The notes under the pieces: model-generated
What the model was told of the DNA's origin: nothing
What the model saw: the letters and a program-made list of their open reading frames with translations, nothing else
Database searches by the model: none
NCBI GenBank assembly: GCA_019694165.1
Contig: JAIBCL010000018.1
Location: 1 to 64,000 of the forward strand
Length of the DNA: 64,000 nt
Reading direction: 5' to 3'
Origin: Verrucomicrobiaceae bacterium
Lineage (GTDB): Bacteria; Verrucomicrobiota; Verrucomicrobiia; Verrucomicrobiales; Verrucomicrobiaceae
Program-made: the position numbers and the translations under genes
Part shown: piece by piece, positions 35,578 through 45,294 of the stretch
Position numbering within the stretch: position 1 is the first letter of the stretch
How the letters are laid out: the number at the start of each line of letters is the position of its first letter

Positions 35578-36693
35578 TCAAGGAACAGTGAGCACCACCG
35601 CATGAGCCTCCGCCAGCGTCGGCACCTCGACTTTCTCCGCCAGACGCCGAATCACACTCTCGGGCACCGAAGCATCGCGCTCCTTGTTTTGCTTCAAGAC
35701 CGTGCTCAGCGGCGGCTCCAGATAGACGATCTCCACTCGCGCTCCGTAGTCGGCAAACAGATCGATCCATCGCTTCCGAAGCTGCGCGGTGATGTTCGTG
35801 GCGTTGAACGCGAAGTCGCGACGCGCGCGCAAGTGCTCGCGGCATTGCTCGCGCGCGGTCTGGATGACGGTGCCCTGATTGTCCGTGGCATCGACATCGA
35901 GTTCCTCACGCACGGCATCGAGCGATACGACAGGCAGATCAGGCCGCTCGTGAGCAAGCCAGGTGTCCTTGCCCGCACCAGGCAGCCCGCTCATCAGCGT
36001 CACCGTGCAGCGATAGTCTTCGTGCGGTGTGTAGTGCAAGCTCGTGAGTTCATCGCGATAGAACAGGAACCGCGCTTGATCATTGGCGAACGCATAGCCG
36101 CTCGTGAAACAGCCGTGCTCGGTCGCCGTGTCGCGCCAGAGATGAAGTGTGTCCTCCGGGCGGGACATTTCTTTGCTCGTGCGTCCGCGTGTGTCAGCGA
36201 GAGCGAAGAGGTAGAGCAGCTTGTTCGACAGCAACCATGACAAACGAATCACCTCGCGCTCGGGATCGCGAGACTCCAACAAGTAAGGTGGACGGCCATG
36301 ATAGCGCACCAGATTCACGATGTGCTCGCGCGTGGGCAGATCACACTTCAACTCACGCAGCACCTCGCGTGCGAGCATCGCACCGACCAGCGAGTGCTTC
36401 GGCGAACGTGTGCGTCCGGTCTCAGGATCAATGATCGTCGTCGCTGGCTTCCCAGCGTCGTGCAGCAGCGCTACGAAGAGCAGCATCACTTGCTCATCAC
36501 GAGCTAGCGTTGCGTAGCTATCGAGTCGTGTGACTTGATCGAACACCATGCCTGTGTGCGTCCACACATCGCCCTCGGCATGCCACTCCGCGTCCTGCAT
36601 GCAGGCGCGCATCGGCCCGGCCCAGGCTTGCGAACCAGCCCAGCGCAGGATGTCCGCATCCGCGGCACCCAGCATGTCAGCCCACGTTCTCAT
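35578..36693 (-). CDS. HD-domain phosphatase/polynucleotide kinase (HD-Pnk type)
   Basis: A 371-residue two-domain end-healing enzyme. Residues ~35-165 form an HD phosphohydrolase domain: WTHTG (His46), LLHDAGKP (His78-Asp79), [14 protein letters not shown] (His100) and VRYHGRPP. Residues ~229-371 form a P-loop polynucleotide kinase with [10 protein letters not shown] (235-244), SLDAVREEL (Asp259 and Arg262, the Dx2R motif), NATNIT and a lid segment [13 protein letters not shown]. The same order, HD phosphatase then 5'-OH kinase, is that of Runella slithyformis HD-Pnk, which removes 2',3'-phosphates and phosphorylates 5'-OH ends. It overlaps the RNA ligase gene upstream by four bases (ATGA). 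Together they could heal and seal cleaved RNA. Confidence 0.87.
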   Translation of the reverse strand: MRTWADMLGAADADILRWAGSQAWAGPMRACMQDAEWHAEGDVWTHTGMVFDQVTRLDSYATLARDEQVMLLFVALLHDAGKPATTIIDPETGRTRSPKHSLVGAMLAREVLRELKCDLPTREHIVNLVRYHGRPPYLLESRDPEREVIRLSWLLSNKLLYLFALADTRGRTSKEMSRPEDTLHLWRDTATEHGCFTSGYAFANDQARFLFYRDELTSLHYTPHEDYRCTVTLMSGLPGAGKDTWLAHERPDLPVVSLDAVREELDVDATDNQGTVIQTAREQCREHLRARRDFAFNATNITAQLRKRWIDLFADYGARVEIVYLEPPLSTVLKQNKERDASVPESVIRRLAEKVEVPTLAEAHAVVLTVP

Positions 36694-37430
36694 GACCAGA
36701 TGTCTGCGTCGGGAGCGAGCTGGTTCGGCACCATCTGCTGATGCTGCCAGTGCTCGCTCTGTTTCACCTTCTCGACAAACTCCGGCCGCACGATCTTCGC
36801 GCGCCCTGTCGCTTTGCCATCCGCTTCGATGCGCAGATACAAGCCCTCCATGCGCGCATCCATCTTTCCGGTGAGCGGATTCTCAAACTGCGCACCAAAC
36901 GCCGATTCGCTGATCAACGCCTGCAACTCATCTTGCTTCGCCTTGCCCTGATGCACCACCGGCACGGTGTGAATGCCCGTGCCGTCGAGCAATTCCAGCC
37001 GTCGCTCCAGCGAGAGGAAGCAGGACGCTTCTTTGTCATAGATGTCGAACTCGAAGAAGTAATGCGGCAGGGCGGTGTAGAACACGCTGTGCTTCGCATA
37101 CAGCCACTCGCCAAAGAGGATGAACCGGTCCGCGAGCATCGCCTCCAGCTCCGCTCGCTTCACCGCCACCCATTGCTTGAATAGATCATACTGCGGATGC
37201 ATCCCCTCCGCGATCTCGTGCCCGCGACACTGTAAAACCATGCGTCCCGTGCTCAGGAAGTGAATGCCGACATTCGTCCCGTCGAGCTTCTCTTCCACAA
37301 TCAACGACGTATCCGCGATGAACGCCGCCGAGTCCTTCGCGTTCATATGGCGGTCATCATCCGTGCCCTTCGAACCAAAGAGGTGCGGGGTGCGCGGGTA
37401 TTTGATGAAGCTGTCCGTGGAAGCGCCCAT
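36690..37430 (-). CDS. ATP-dependent RNA ligase family protein
   Basis: A 246-residue covalent nucleotidyltransferase. After [17 protein letters not shown], a start typical of this bacterial ligase group, come all core motifs. These are motif [11 protein letters not shown] (adenylylated Lys48), motif [17 protein letters not shown], motif IIIa YFFEFDIYD, motif [11 protein letters not shown] and motif [10 protein letters not shown]. The size suggests a minimal Rnl2-like ligase with a short C-terminal tail. ATG 37430 is chosen because the longer frame adds 40 atypical residues. Its stop overlaps the start of the HD-kinase gene, so ligase and healing enzyme are made together, consistent with an RNA repair pathway, for instance of tRNA cut by anticodon nucleases. 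The in vivo target is unknown. Confidence 0.88.
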   Translation of the reverse strand: MGASTDSFIKYPRTPHLFGSKGTDDDRHMNAKDSAAFIADTSLIVEEKLDGTNVGIHFLSTGRMVLQCRGHEIAEGMHPQYDLFKQWVAVKRAELEAMLADRFILFGEWLYAKHSVFYTALPHYFFEFDIYDKEASCFLSLERRLELLDGTGIHTVPVVHQGKAKQDELQALISESAFGAQFENPLTGKMDARMEGLYLRIEADGKATGRAKIVRPEFVEKVKQSEHWQHQQMVPNQLAPDADIWS

Positions 37431-37581
37431 GGCAAAAGAGGGGCCGGTGCAACGGGCGAGAGCGCACTTGCTTAGGCCCGCATGTCTTTCGATTGGGGGA
37501 ACCGCCAACAAGAATGTTGTGCAACTCGATGGTTGGACTCCTTCCGTCACGGATTCGGCAGTTCCGTGGCACCCAGGTCAG

Positions 37582-38418
37582 CTACTTCAGCGTCTTCCGA
37601 AGCCAGTCGATGAGCTTGGTCTGGTAGTCGGAGCCGAGCTTTTCCCAGCCGCCCATGCCGTGGATGCCGCCGGGGATGGTGATGGTTTCGCAGGTGTTGC
37701 CGGCGGCTTTCATCTTCTTCTCAAACTCCACGCTCTGGCTGTGCGGCACCTTGTCGTCTTTGTCGCCGTGGATTTGCAGGAAAGGCGGCAGACCCGGCTT
37801 GATGCGATTCATGGGTGACATGTCAGCGAGCTTCTTCATCGTCGCGTCGCTCATCTCTTCACTACCGACCAAACCGGCGAGACCGCCGAGAGCGTTGCGC
37901 ATCTTGACTTGCACCACGAGATCGTGCGGGGCGTAGAAGGGCACGACGGCGGCGACGCGGGTGTCGCCTTCGCCCGTCACGCCGGCCCAGGAGACGAGGT
38001 GTCCCCCGGCGGATTCGCCGATGAGGGCGATGCGTTTCGGATCGACCTTGTAGTCGGCGGCGTGGGCTTTCACCCACTTGATCGCGGTGGCGACGTCATC
38101 CGCGCACGCGGGCCACTGATGCTGTGGGGCGAGGCGGTAGTTGATGGTGAACCATGCGAAGCCAGCCTTCGCGAGCGGCTCGAACAGGGGTTTAATGAAG
38201 GATTGCTTGTCGCCCTTCGTGAAGCCTCCGCCATGCACGAGGATGCAGGTGGCGAAGGGGCCTGTGCCTTCGGGCACAAAGGCGTCAAGCGTGAGCGACA
38301 CGTCGCCGACCTTGGCGAATTCGATGTCGTGCTTCATGCCGGGGAGGTCGAAGGGCTTGTCAGCAGCGTGAAGAAGGGACGCGGCGAAGAAGGCGAGAGC
38401 GAAGAGACGGCGGTGCAT
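37582..38418 (-). CDS. Secreted alpha/beta-hydrolase esterase
   Basis: A 278-residue exported alpha/beta hydrolase of the BD-FAE/acetyl-esterase type. It has a signal peptide (MHRRLFALAFFAASLLHAA), the oxyanion motif ILVHGGGFTKGD, the nucleophile elbow IGESAGGHLVSW, the acid region LQIHGDKDDKVP and the His in GGIHGMGGW. Such enzymes remove acetyl, feruloyl or similar groups from polysaccharides. ATG 38418 gives a proper signal peptide. It is divergent from the truncated DUF1501 gene. Confidence 0.87.
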   Translation of the reverse strand: MHRRLFALAFFAASLLHAADKPFDLPGMKHDIEFAKVGDVSLTLDAFVPEGTGPFATCILVHGGGFTKGDKQSFIKPLFEPLAKAGFAWFTINYRLAPQHQWPACADDVATAIKWVKAHAADYKVDPKRIALIGESAGGHLVSWAGVTGEGDTRVAAVVPFYAPHDLVVQVKMRNALGGLAGLVGSEEMSDATMKKLADMSPMNRIKPGLPPFLQIHGDKDDKVPHSQSVEFEKKMKAAGNTCETITIPGGIHGMGGWEKLGSDYQTKLIDWLRKTLK

Positions 38419-38509
38419 GCTTCCACTGAACGTCGGTGCGGACGGTGAATTGCAGGGGATGCGGGCGCGGGGCTGAAACAAGCCAACGCTGGCGAAAGCA
38501 GGTTGGCGC

Positions 38510-39292
38510 GTGAACCTCTGGCTCAAACAACGCGCCTGCATCGCTGTCGATCCGCAGCGACGGAAGTTGTTGCGCTTGCTCCCGGCGGGTGCGCTGGGGC
38601 TGAGTTTGCCCGAGTGGCTGACACTGGGGGCGCGCGCGAGTTATGGGCCGGAGCTTCGCGTGCAAGGACAGGCGAAGCGTGTGCTCGTCATTTATGAAGA
38701 AGGCGGCATCAGTCAGGTGGATTCGTTTGATCCGAAGCCGTACGCATTGATCGACCATCGCTCGCCGTTCAAGCCGATCCCGACGAGTGTGCCCGGCACG
38801 CATTTCTCATCGCTGATGCCGCTGACGGCGAAGATCGCGCACCGGCTCTCGGTGGTGCGCTTGATGACTTCCGCACCGACCGCCGGGTATCCCGAGTGCT
38901 GCAAGGAGTTCATCAAAGGCTGGCGCAACACGAATGCGTTCGAGCCGCCGGACATCGGCAGTATGGTGACGGAGTTGCTTGGCGCCGAGCGCAAGGAATT
39001 GCCGGCCTACATCTTTTGCCCTGGCATCAACATGCCGAACGCGGTTACGAGCACCGGCTTCCTGCCCGCGGCACGCACGCCGTGGAAGCTGGGCACGAAG
39101 CAGCTCGATGAGGACTTGAATGATCCGCAATGGAAGGTGCGATCTCTGGAACCTCTGCCCGGTCTGCCGCGTCAGCGCATCATGGAGCGGCATCGTTTGA
39201 TGGAGTCGCCCGACACCGCGCGGCTTGAGCGTCCGAACGGCGTGCCCGTGCCGTTGTCGGATGGGGGCAGGCCAATTCGCGAGTTGTTTTGA
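38510..39292 (+). pseudogene. Internally deleted DUF1501 gene
   Basis: 260 codons where DUF1501 proteins usually have 430-490. The N-terminal half is well preserved: RRKLLRLLPAGALGLSLP, VLVIYEEGGISQVDSFDPKP, SSLMPLTAKIAHRLSVVR and the PAYIFCPGINMPNAVTSTG segment. After RQRIMERHRLMESPD the sequence jumps directly to the extreme C-terminal pattern GVPVPLSDGGRPIRELF, so the entire metal/GEFGRTP/GRDH half is gone. The deletion kept the frame, so a short protein may be made, but it cannot have the usual fold. The start is GTG 38510. It lies 9 bases before the cytochrome gene, the usual partner order reversed. Confidence 0.65.
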
Positions 39293-39301
39293 GCAAGAGA
39301 C

Positions 39302-41914
39302 TTGGCTCCGAGCGTGTCAAGATCAGGCGCGTTCCCGGCGTATTTCAGCGCCGTGCACTATTCCGTCTTGTCCCCTCATGGCCGCCTCTTGATGATCGTC
39401 GCCACCTCGATGGCATGGCCGGGCCTTTGTTCCGCTACGCCTGCCAATTTGAAGAGCGCGGAGAAGTATTTCGACAGCTTCCTCGGTGCGCAGCAGGCGA
39501 AATGCACGCTGTGCCATCTGCCGTCGGACAAGGCATCGCCGCAGAGCCTGGAGGAGTTTCCGCACAATGCATTCGGCAATCGTCTGCATGAACTCGGCGA
39601 GTCGCTGAAGACGGAGAAACAGGACGCGACGATCGCGGTGAGGCTGGCGATGATCGCGAAGGAGGACGCGGACAAAGATGGTGTGGCGAACCTCGCGGAG
39701 ATTCTGCTCGGCGCGATGCCTGGTGATCCGAAGAGCAAGCCGGAGTCGATGGTGGCACTGACGGAGAAGCAGCGCGCTTGGGACAAGTTCCTGGCGCGCT
39801 ATCCGTGGGAGCCGTTCAAGCCTTTGAAACGCCCGAGCGTGCCTGCGTCCGTGGCACGGCATCCGATTGATGCGTTCATTGGCGACGAGCTGGTGGCGCA
39901 TGGTTTGAAAGCGCTGCCGGAGGCAAAGCCAGCCATGATCGCGCGGCGGATTTACTTTGATCTCATCGGCCTCGCACCGTCGCCGGAGGAGGTGGCCGTG
40001 TTTGTGCGCGAGTGGGATCGGTCGAATCAGACTGACCAGTCCGATCATGCTTCGCAGATCCGCACGCTCACAGCGCGGCTCGTCTCAGACCCTCGTTACG
40101 GCGAGCGCTGGGGTCGGCACTTCATGGACATTTGGCGCTACTCGGACTGGGATGGCTACAAGGAAGCCGTGCGCGTGAGCCAGCCGCACATCTGGCGTTG
40201 GCGCGACTGGATCATCGAGTCGCTGAACGCGGGCAAACCCTTCGACCGCATGGTGCAAGAGATGCTCGCGGGTGATGAACTCGCGCCCGAGGACAACAAC
40301 ACGCTGCGTGCCACCGGCTTCCTCGTGCGCAACTTCGATGGCGACCGCCTTCAATGGATGGACAACGTGGTGGAACACACCAGCAAGGCCTTCATGGGTC
40401 TCACGATGAACTGCGTGAAGTGCCACGATCACAAATACGATCCGATCCCGCAGGCCGACTACTATGGCATTCGCGCGGTGTTCGAGCCCTACACCGTGCG
40501 CACGGACCCGGTGCCTGGGTTTGTCGATACGGCGAAAAACGGCATGCCGCGCGCTTACGATTCGAGCCTGTCGGCGGTGACGTATTTGCTGCAACGCGGC
40601 GACGAGCGCTTCCCGATGAAGGACAAGCCGATCATTCCCGCCGTGCCCGCGATGTTTCACCAGAAGCTCGACGTAAAACCCGTGAGCCTCCCGCTCACTG
40701 CGCAGCAGCCCGAGAAGCGCGACTACTACAAGGCCGCGATGATGGCCGAGATCGAATCCGCACCCGCATCGAAGCTGCGCGAGATGAAGCGCAAGACGCT
40801 GGAGCAGCAGCTTCAACTCGAAGCGATGGAAGACAAAGGCATGAACAAGAAGTCCGATGCTTGGAAGGCCATGGCGCTTCTGATCGCCGCCTCGCAAAAG
40901 CAGATCGCCGTGCTCGAAGCGCGCGAGGAGAAGGTGAAAGCCGATGCCGCCGCGAAGAATCCGAAAGACGCGAAGGCGAAAACGAAGGCCGCTGATGCTA
41001 CGAAGAAACTCGCCGCCGCCGAGAAAGCTGCCGCGAGCGAAGCGAAGGCGGAAGACTACAAGCCGCGTGCGATGAAGAGCTATCCGGCCATGAGCACGGG
41101 CCGCAGGACTGCCTTTGCCAAGTGGCTCACGTCGCCGCAGAACACCTTGTTCGCCCGCGTGACGATGAACCACCTGTGGCTGCGTCACTTCGGTGTCGGC
41201 ATCGTTGGCACGCCCGATGAGTTCGGCGCGAATGGCAAGAAGCCCACGCACCCTGCGCTGCTCGACTGGCTCGCCGCGGAGTTCATCGCGAGTGGCTATG
41301 ATTTGAAACACATGCACACGCTCATCATGACGAGCGAACTGTATCGTCGGTCGAGCGGTGAGCCAGGCGTGATCAGCGCGAACCTCAAGACCGACCCCGA
41401 CAACATCTGGTATTGGCGCTCGCCCATCCGTCGCATGGAAGGCGAGCTGGTGCGCGACAATTTGCTCCATGTCTCCGGGCTGCTCGATCCAACGATGGGT
41501 GGTCCCGACATCGACCACAAGGAGGCTGAGATCAGCCGCCGTCGCAGTCTGTATCTGCGCCACGCGCAGGAGAAGCTCGTCGAGTTCGTGCAGATCTTTG
41601 ACGGCTCACGCCCCAACGAATGCTACCAGCGCGACCGAAGTGTGAAGCCGCATCAAGCGCTCGCGCTGTCGAACAGCAAGGTCACGCTCGATGCATCGGT
41701 GAAGCTGGAGCAAACGCTCAGCCTTTTGGTCAAAGGCGACTACAACACCTTCATCACGGAAGCCTTCGAGCACATCCTCAATCGCGCGCCCAAATCCGAA
41801 GAAGCCAAACTCAGCGCGACCTTTCTCAATCAATCCGGCAAAGACACCACGCGCCTGCGCCAGCAGTTGATTGGCGTGATCTTCAACCACAACGATTTCA
41901 TCACGATCCGATGA
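39302..41914 (+). CDS. PVC-type DUF1549/DUF1553 cytochrome protein
   Basis: Up to 870 residues. A hydrophobic export signal ends near residue 45; the true start may be a downstream TTG or ATG 39392, since the first 25 residues are not signal-like. A heme motif CTLCH lies at 68-72. DUF1549 follows (HPIDAFIGDELVAHGLKAL and ARRIYFDLIGLAPSPEEV), with VKCHDHKYDPI as a second cysteine/histidine site. Then comes a Lys/Ala-rich coiled segment near 490-580, and DUF1553 (GRRTAFAKWLTSPQNTLFAR, MNHLWLRHFGVGIVGTPDEF, LIMTSELYRRSS). The family is thought to act with DUF1501 proteins in the periplasm. Its stop overlaps the DUF1501 start (ATGA), confirming the pair. Confidence 0.92.
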   Translation: MAPSVSRSGAFPAYFSAVHYSVLSPHGRLLMIVATSMAWPGLCSATPANLKSAEKYFDSFLGAQQAKCTLCHLPSDKASPQSLEEFPHNAFGNRLHELGESLKTEKQDATIAVRLAMIAKEDADKDGVANLAEILLGAMPGDPKSKPESMVALTEKQRAWDKFLARYPWEPFKPLKRPSVPASVARHPIDAFIGDELVAHGLKALPEAKPAMIARRIYFDLIGLAPSPEEVAVFVREWDRSNQTDQSDHASQIRTLTARLVSDPRYGERWGRHFMDIWRYSDWDGYKEAVRVSQPHIWRWRDWIIESLNAGKPFDRMVQEMLAGDELAPEDNNTLRATGFLVRNFDGDRLQWMDNVVEHTSKAFMGLTMNCVKCHDHKYDPIPQADYYGIRAVFEPYTVRTDPVPGFVDTAKNGMPRAYDSSLSAVTYLLQRGDERFPMKDKPIIPAVPAMFHQKLDVKPVSLPLTAQQPEKRDYYKAAMMAEIESAPASKLREMKRKTLEQQLQLEAMEDKGMNKKSDAWKAMALLIAASQKQIAVLEAREEKVKADAAAKNPKDAKAKTKAADATKKLAAAEKAAASEAKAEDYKPRAMKSYPAMSTGRRTAFAKWLTSPQNTLFARVTMNHLWLRHFGVGIVGTPDEFGANGKKPTHPALLDWLAAEFIASGYDLKHMHTLIMTSELYRRSSGEPGVISANLKTDPDNIWYWRSPIRRMEGELVRDNLLHVSGLLDPTMGGPDIDHKEAEISRRRSLYLRHAQEKLVEFVQIFDGSRPNECYQRDRSVKPHQALALSNSKVTLDASVKLEQTLSLLVKGDYNTFITEAFEHILNRAPKSEEAKLSATFLNQSGKDTTRLRQQLIGVIFNHNDFITIR

Positions 41915-43404
41915 GCAAGCATCTCCATTCACACGGTTGCACCGGCACACGCCGCCAGTTCCTGCTCGACACCGGCATGGGCTTCACGGGTCTCGCCTTG
42001 AGCGCGATGATGTTCCGCGATGGTGTCGCAGTAGCGGCTCCGGCGCAGGACGTGCTGACGAAGTGGCAGACGGGCGAGGCGAAGGCGAAGTCGGTGATTT
42101 GGATCTTCATGATCGGCGGCGTGAGCCACATGGAGAGCTTCGATCCAAAGCCGGAGCTGACGAAGTATGCGGAGAAGTCGATCGACGAGACGCCCTACCG
42201 CGAGGTGGCCGATCAAGGGAAGATCAACAAGATCCTCGCCGAGCCCGGCAAGGAGAAGCGCGAGGTCTTCAAGAAGATCTTCCCGCTCATCTCGGGCTTC
42301 AAAAAGTATGGCCAGAGCGGCATCGAAGTCAGTGATCTGTTCCCGCACATCGGCGGCGTGATCGACGACATCGCGTTGCTGCGTGGCATGTGGACTATCG
42401 ACAACAACCACGGCGCGCAGCTCACCTTCCATACGGGCCGCAAGATCGGCGACACCGGGCATCCTACCGTTGGCGCGTGGGCGAGCTACGGCCTCGGCAC
42501 GCTGAATGCGAATCTGCCGGAGTTCGTCGTGCTCGGTGAGCCGAGCGCCGACTGCTGCGGACGTTCCTTCACGTATGGCAGCGCGTATCTGGGACCGGAG
42601 TATGGTGGTGTGCGGCTCAAGGTGGATGCAAAGGATCCGCTCTCGTATGTGCATCCTGCCGATCCCAAACTCACGCTCGCGGAGCAGCGCGATGCCTTCA
42701 GCCTCATCGGCCAGCTCAATCAAATCAGCGGCATCGATTACCCGACCGACGATGAATTGCGCGCGCGCATCAAAGCCTACGAACTCGCCTTCCAGATGCA
42801 GATGGCGGTGCCCGAGCTGATGGACTTCGCCAAGGAGTCCGAGCACACGAAGCAACTCTACGGCATCGACCGCAAAGAGACTGCCGCCTTTGGCTCGCAG
42901 TGCCTCGCGGCGCGTCGGCTGGTCGAGCAAGGCGTGCGCTTCGTGCAGCTCTTCCACGGATACAGCGGCAACGCCGGACGCTGGGATCACCATGCGAACA
43001 TCGGCAAGCTCATGCCGCCGCTATGCCTGGAGATTGATCAGCCGATCGCGGGTTTGATCAGCGACTTGAAGCAACGCGGGATGCTCGATGAAACGCTGGT
43101 CGTCTTCGGCACCGAGTTCGGCCGCACACCCGGCGCGGAGTTCCGCGAGAGCAGCAAGGGCACAGGCCGTGACCACCATCCGCACGGCTTCACCTGCTGG
43201 ATGGCTGGCGGTGGCGTCAAAGGCGGCATGGTCCACGGCGCGACCGATGAACTTGGCTTCCACGCCATCGAAGGCCGCCACTACGTCACCGACATCCACG
43301 CGACGGTGCTGAATCAGCTCGGCCTCAATCACTACATCATGCACCCGAACCGCCAGCGCCTGCCGCGTGATTTCGGTGACGTGATCACCGAAGTGATTGC
43401 ATGA
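41911..43404 (+). CDS. Tat-exported DUF1501 protein
   Basis: A 497-residue intact DUF1501 protein of the alkaline-phosphatase-like superfamily. It has a twin-arginine signal (TRRQFLLDTGMGFTGLALS), WIFMIGGVSHMESFDPKPEL, GQSGIEVSDLFPHIGGVIDD, SYGLGTLNANLPEFVVLG, QCLAARRLVEQGVRFVQLFHG, WDHHANIG and DETLVVFGTEFGRTPG. GRDHHPHGFTCWMAGGGVKGG and YVTDIHATVLNQLGLN follow. ATG 41911 overlaps the cytochrome stop. It serves as an in-window reference for the two damaged paralogues at 31452 and 38510. Confidence 0.93.
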   Translation: MSKHLHSHGCTGTRRQFLLDTGMGFTGLALSAMMFRDGVAVAAPAQDVLTKWQTGEAKAKSVIWIFMIGGVSHMESFDPKPELTKYAEKSIDETPYREVADQGKINKILAEPGKEKREVFKKIFPLISGFKKYGQSGIEVSDLFPHIGGVIDDIALLRGMWTIDNNHGAQLTFHTGRKIGDTGHPTVGAWASYGLGTLNANLPEFVVLGEPSADCCGRSFTYGSAYLGPEYGGVRLKVDAKDPLSYVHPADPKLTLAEQRDAFSLIGQLNQISGIDYPTDDELRARIKAYELAFQMQMAVPELMDFAKESEHTKQLYGIDRKETAAFGSQCLAARRLVEQGVRFVQLFHGYSGNAGRWDHHANIGKLMPPLCLEIDQPIAGLISDLKQRGMLDETLVVFGTEFGRTPGAEFRESSKGTGRDHHPHGFTCWMAGGGVKGGMVHGATDELGFHAIEGRHYVTDIHATVLNQLGLNHYIMHPNRQRLPRDFGDVITEVIA

Positions 43405-43509
43405 CCGCCGGGTCGGTCTTCCGCGCGAGCGTGGCCAAGTTGAAAGGCGGCGCAGCTCACGAAGACGATCCGGTGGATCACGCAGTGAAGGCACCAGAAG
43501 AAGCGGATG

Positions 43510-43700
43510 CCCGTTGCATGTGTTTCAGCACACGCTTTTCCTCGAAGACCAAGCTGCTGAACAACCACTCTCACCGGAGCTTGATACGCTTCTGAGTGCT
43601 GGAGAAAAGCCGGTCGTTTTCACGCTCGGCGGCGCGAACATTCAGGCGCGGCGCTTCTTTGATCCCTCATTCAGAGCAATTGAATCCAGGCGTGTCAGAA
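43510..43700 (+). pseudogene. Fragment of a nucleotide-sugar-dependent glycosyltransferase
   Basis: A short stretch reads VFQHTLFLEDQAAEQPLSPE, then LDTLLSAGEKPVVFTLGGAN and IQARRFFDPSFRAIE. This matches the region just before the nucleotide-sugar-binding half of UGT/MGT-type glycosyltransferases (pattern LPPELxxFLxAGxxPVVFTxGS). Neither the upstream acceptor domain nor the downstream sugar-nucleotide motif is present; the frame decays on both sides. It fills the space between the DUF1501 gene and the convergent permease. Confidence 0.5.
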
Positions 43701-43713
43701 TCATGCGGCCGCT

Positions 43714-45126
43714 TCAGTCGCTGCCGGCGTTTGCCGCCGACTCAAAAGGCCAGCGCTTGGTAGCCCCCGCCCAGACTAAATAAGCCACACAGCCCAGCGC
43801 GAGACTGCCGAGTGCATACCAGACCTTTTCCTGCGACGTGCAGAAGACATAGAGCCAGCCGACGGTCGCGACGAAGAGCGGCAGCGGATAGAGCCACACT
43901 TTGTAGGGGCGCGGCATGTCGGGTTTCAAGCGACGGAGCATCACGAGCGCGCCGATTTGCCCGAGGAACTGCACGAGAATGCGCAGCACCACGAGCGTCT
44001 CGATGACGGTGCCGAGGTTCACGAAGCTGCATGCGACTGAAAGCAGCGCGAGCAGCAGCAGCGAGCGATGCGGGAACTGCTTCGTCGGATGCAGCTTGCC
44101 GAAGAACGGGAAAAACGTGCCGTCGCGTGCAGCGGCATACGGAATGCGCGAGTAGCCGAGTAGCAGCGCGAAGATACACGAGGCCGCTGTCCACAACAGC
44201 ATCACGGTGAAAACGATGGCGGCCGTTTTGCCCCATGCGCGCTCCATGCAGATGGAGGCCACGTATTTCGCGAAGTCGGGCTCGGGCTGGCCGGCGACAG
44301 GTGTGAATTCGCGCCACGGCACCACGCCGATGATGGAGAGATTGATGCCGACGTAGAGGATCGCCACGCACACGAGGCTGCCGATCACGGAGCGCGGGAT
44401 GGTTTTGCCGGGATCGCGCACTTCATCGCCGACGTAGCAGATGTCGTAGTAGCCGAGGTAATCGTAGATGCCGATGCGCGAGCCTTGCGCGAGGCCCATG
44501 AGAAAGCCCCACGAGAAATCAAACGCGTGCGGCGGGAAGTCGAAGGCGCGCGCTGCATCGAACTTCACCGCGCCGGTAAAAAGCACCGCACCGACGGTGA
44601 GCAGCACGCCCACCCAGATCGCCACCGTGAGTGCGGCGATGTGGGCGATGCGCCGATACAGCGCCAGCACGACGATGCCCATGAGCACGAGCACGACGGC
44701 GATGCCACGCTGATTGAAGAGATTGTCCGCCGACACGCCGGGCCAGAGGTAATCGAGATACTGACCGAAGCCGATGATGCCGGTGCCGATCTCCATCGGG
44801 CCGCTGATGATGAGCTGCCAGATGAAGAGGAAGGCCATCAGCCGTCCCCACTTCTCCGCGCCATAGCCTTCGCGCAGCCATTTGTAGGTGCCGCCGCTCG
44901 CGGGCATCGCCGCGCCGAGTTCGCTCCACACGAGCGCATCCGGCAGCGTGATGAGCAGAGCGGCGAGCCAGCCGATGATCGACTGCGGTCCGCCGAGCGT
45001 GGCCATCAGCGCCGGCAGCGTGATGAAAGGTCCGACGCCGATCATGTTCGACATGTTCAGCGCCAGCGCCGACCACGGGCCCATGCGCTTTTCGAGATGA
45101 TGATCGGGAAGAATGGGCTGGGACAT
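43714..45126 (-). CDS. APC-family amino-acid permease
   Basis: A 470-residue inner-membrane transporter of the amino acid/polyamine/organocation superfamily with about 12 hydrophobic segments. The N-terminal helix motif GPWSALALNMSNMIGVGPFI, the loop ELGAAMPASGGTYKWLREGYG and the IYDYLGYYDICYVGDEVRDPG segment are typical. The last is characteristic of a subgroup close to glutamate/GABA or neutral amino-acid permeases. Substrate not predictable. It starts at ATG 45126 and is divergent from the Uma2 gene. Confidence 0.9.
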   Translation of the reverse strand: MSQPILPDHHLEKRMGPWSALALNMSNMIGVGPFITLPALMATLGGPQSIIGWLAALLITLPDALVWSELGAAMPASGGTYKWLREGYGAEKWGRLMAFLFIWQLIISGPMEIGTGIIGFGQYLDYLWPGVSADNLFNQRGIAVVLVLMGIVVLALYRRIAHIAALTVAIWVGVLLTVGAVLFTGAVKFDAARAFDFPPHAFDFSWGFLMGLAQGSRIGIYDYLGYYDICYVGDEVRDPGKTIPRSVIGSLVCVAILYVGINLSIIGVVPWREFTPVAGQPEPDFAKYVASICMERAWGKTAAIVFTVMLLWTAASCIFALLLGYSRIPYAAARDGTFFPFFGKLHPTKQFPHRSLLLLALLSVACSFVNLGTVIETLVVLRILVQFLGQIGALVMLRRLKPDMPRPYKVWLYPLPLFVATVGWLYVFCTSQEKVWYALGSLALGCVAYLVWAGATKRWPFESAANAGSD

Positions 45127-45294
45127 GTGCGACGGGAATGACGGATGCTGAATGCCGAACGGGGAGTCCCCACGACGACGCGACGATCAAAGCGCAAGCG
45201 GCAACGGGCCGTCAATGCGTGATTTCCGAGAACCTTCGCACGCTGCGCATTGTGCTGCCTTGCCATGCCGGGTGACGGAGCTTATTCTCCGCCC

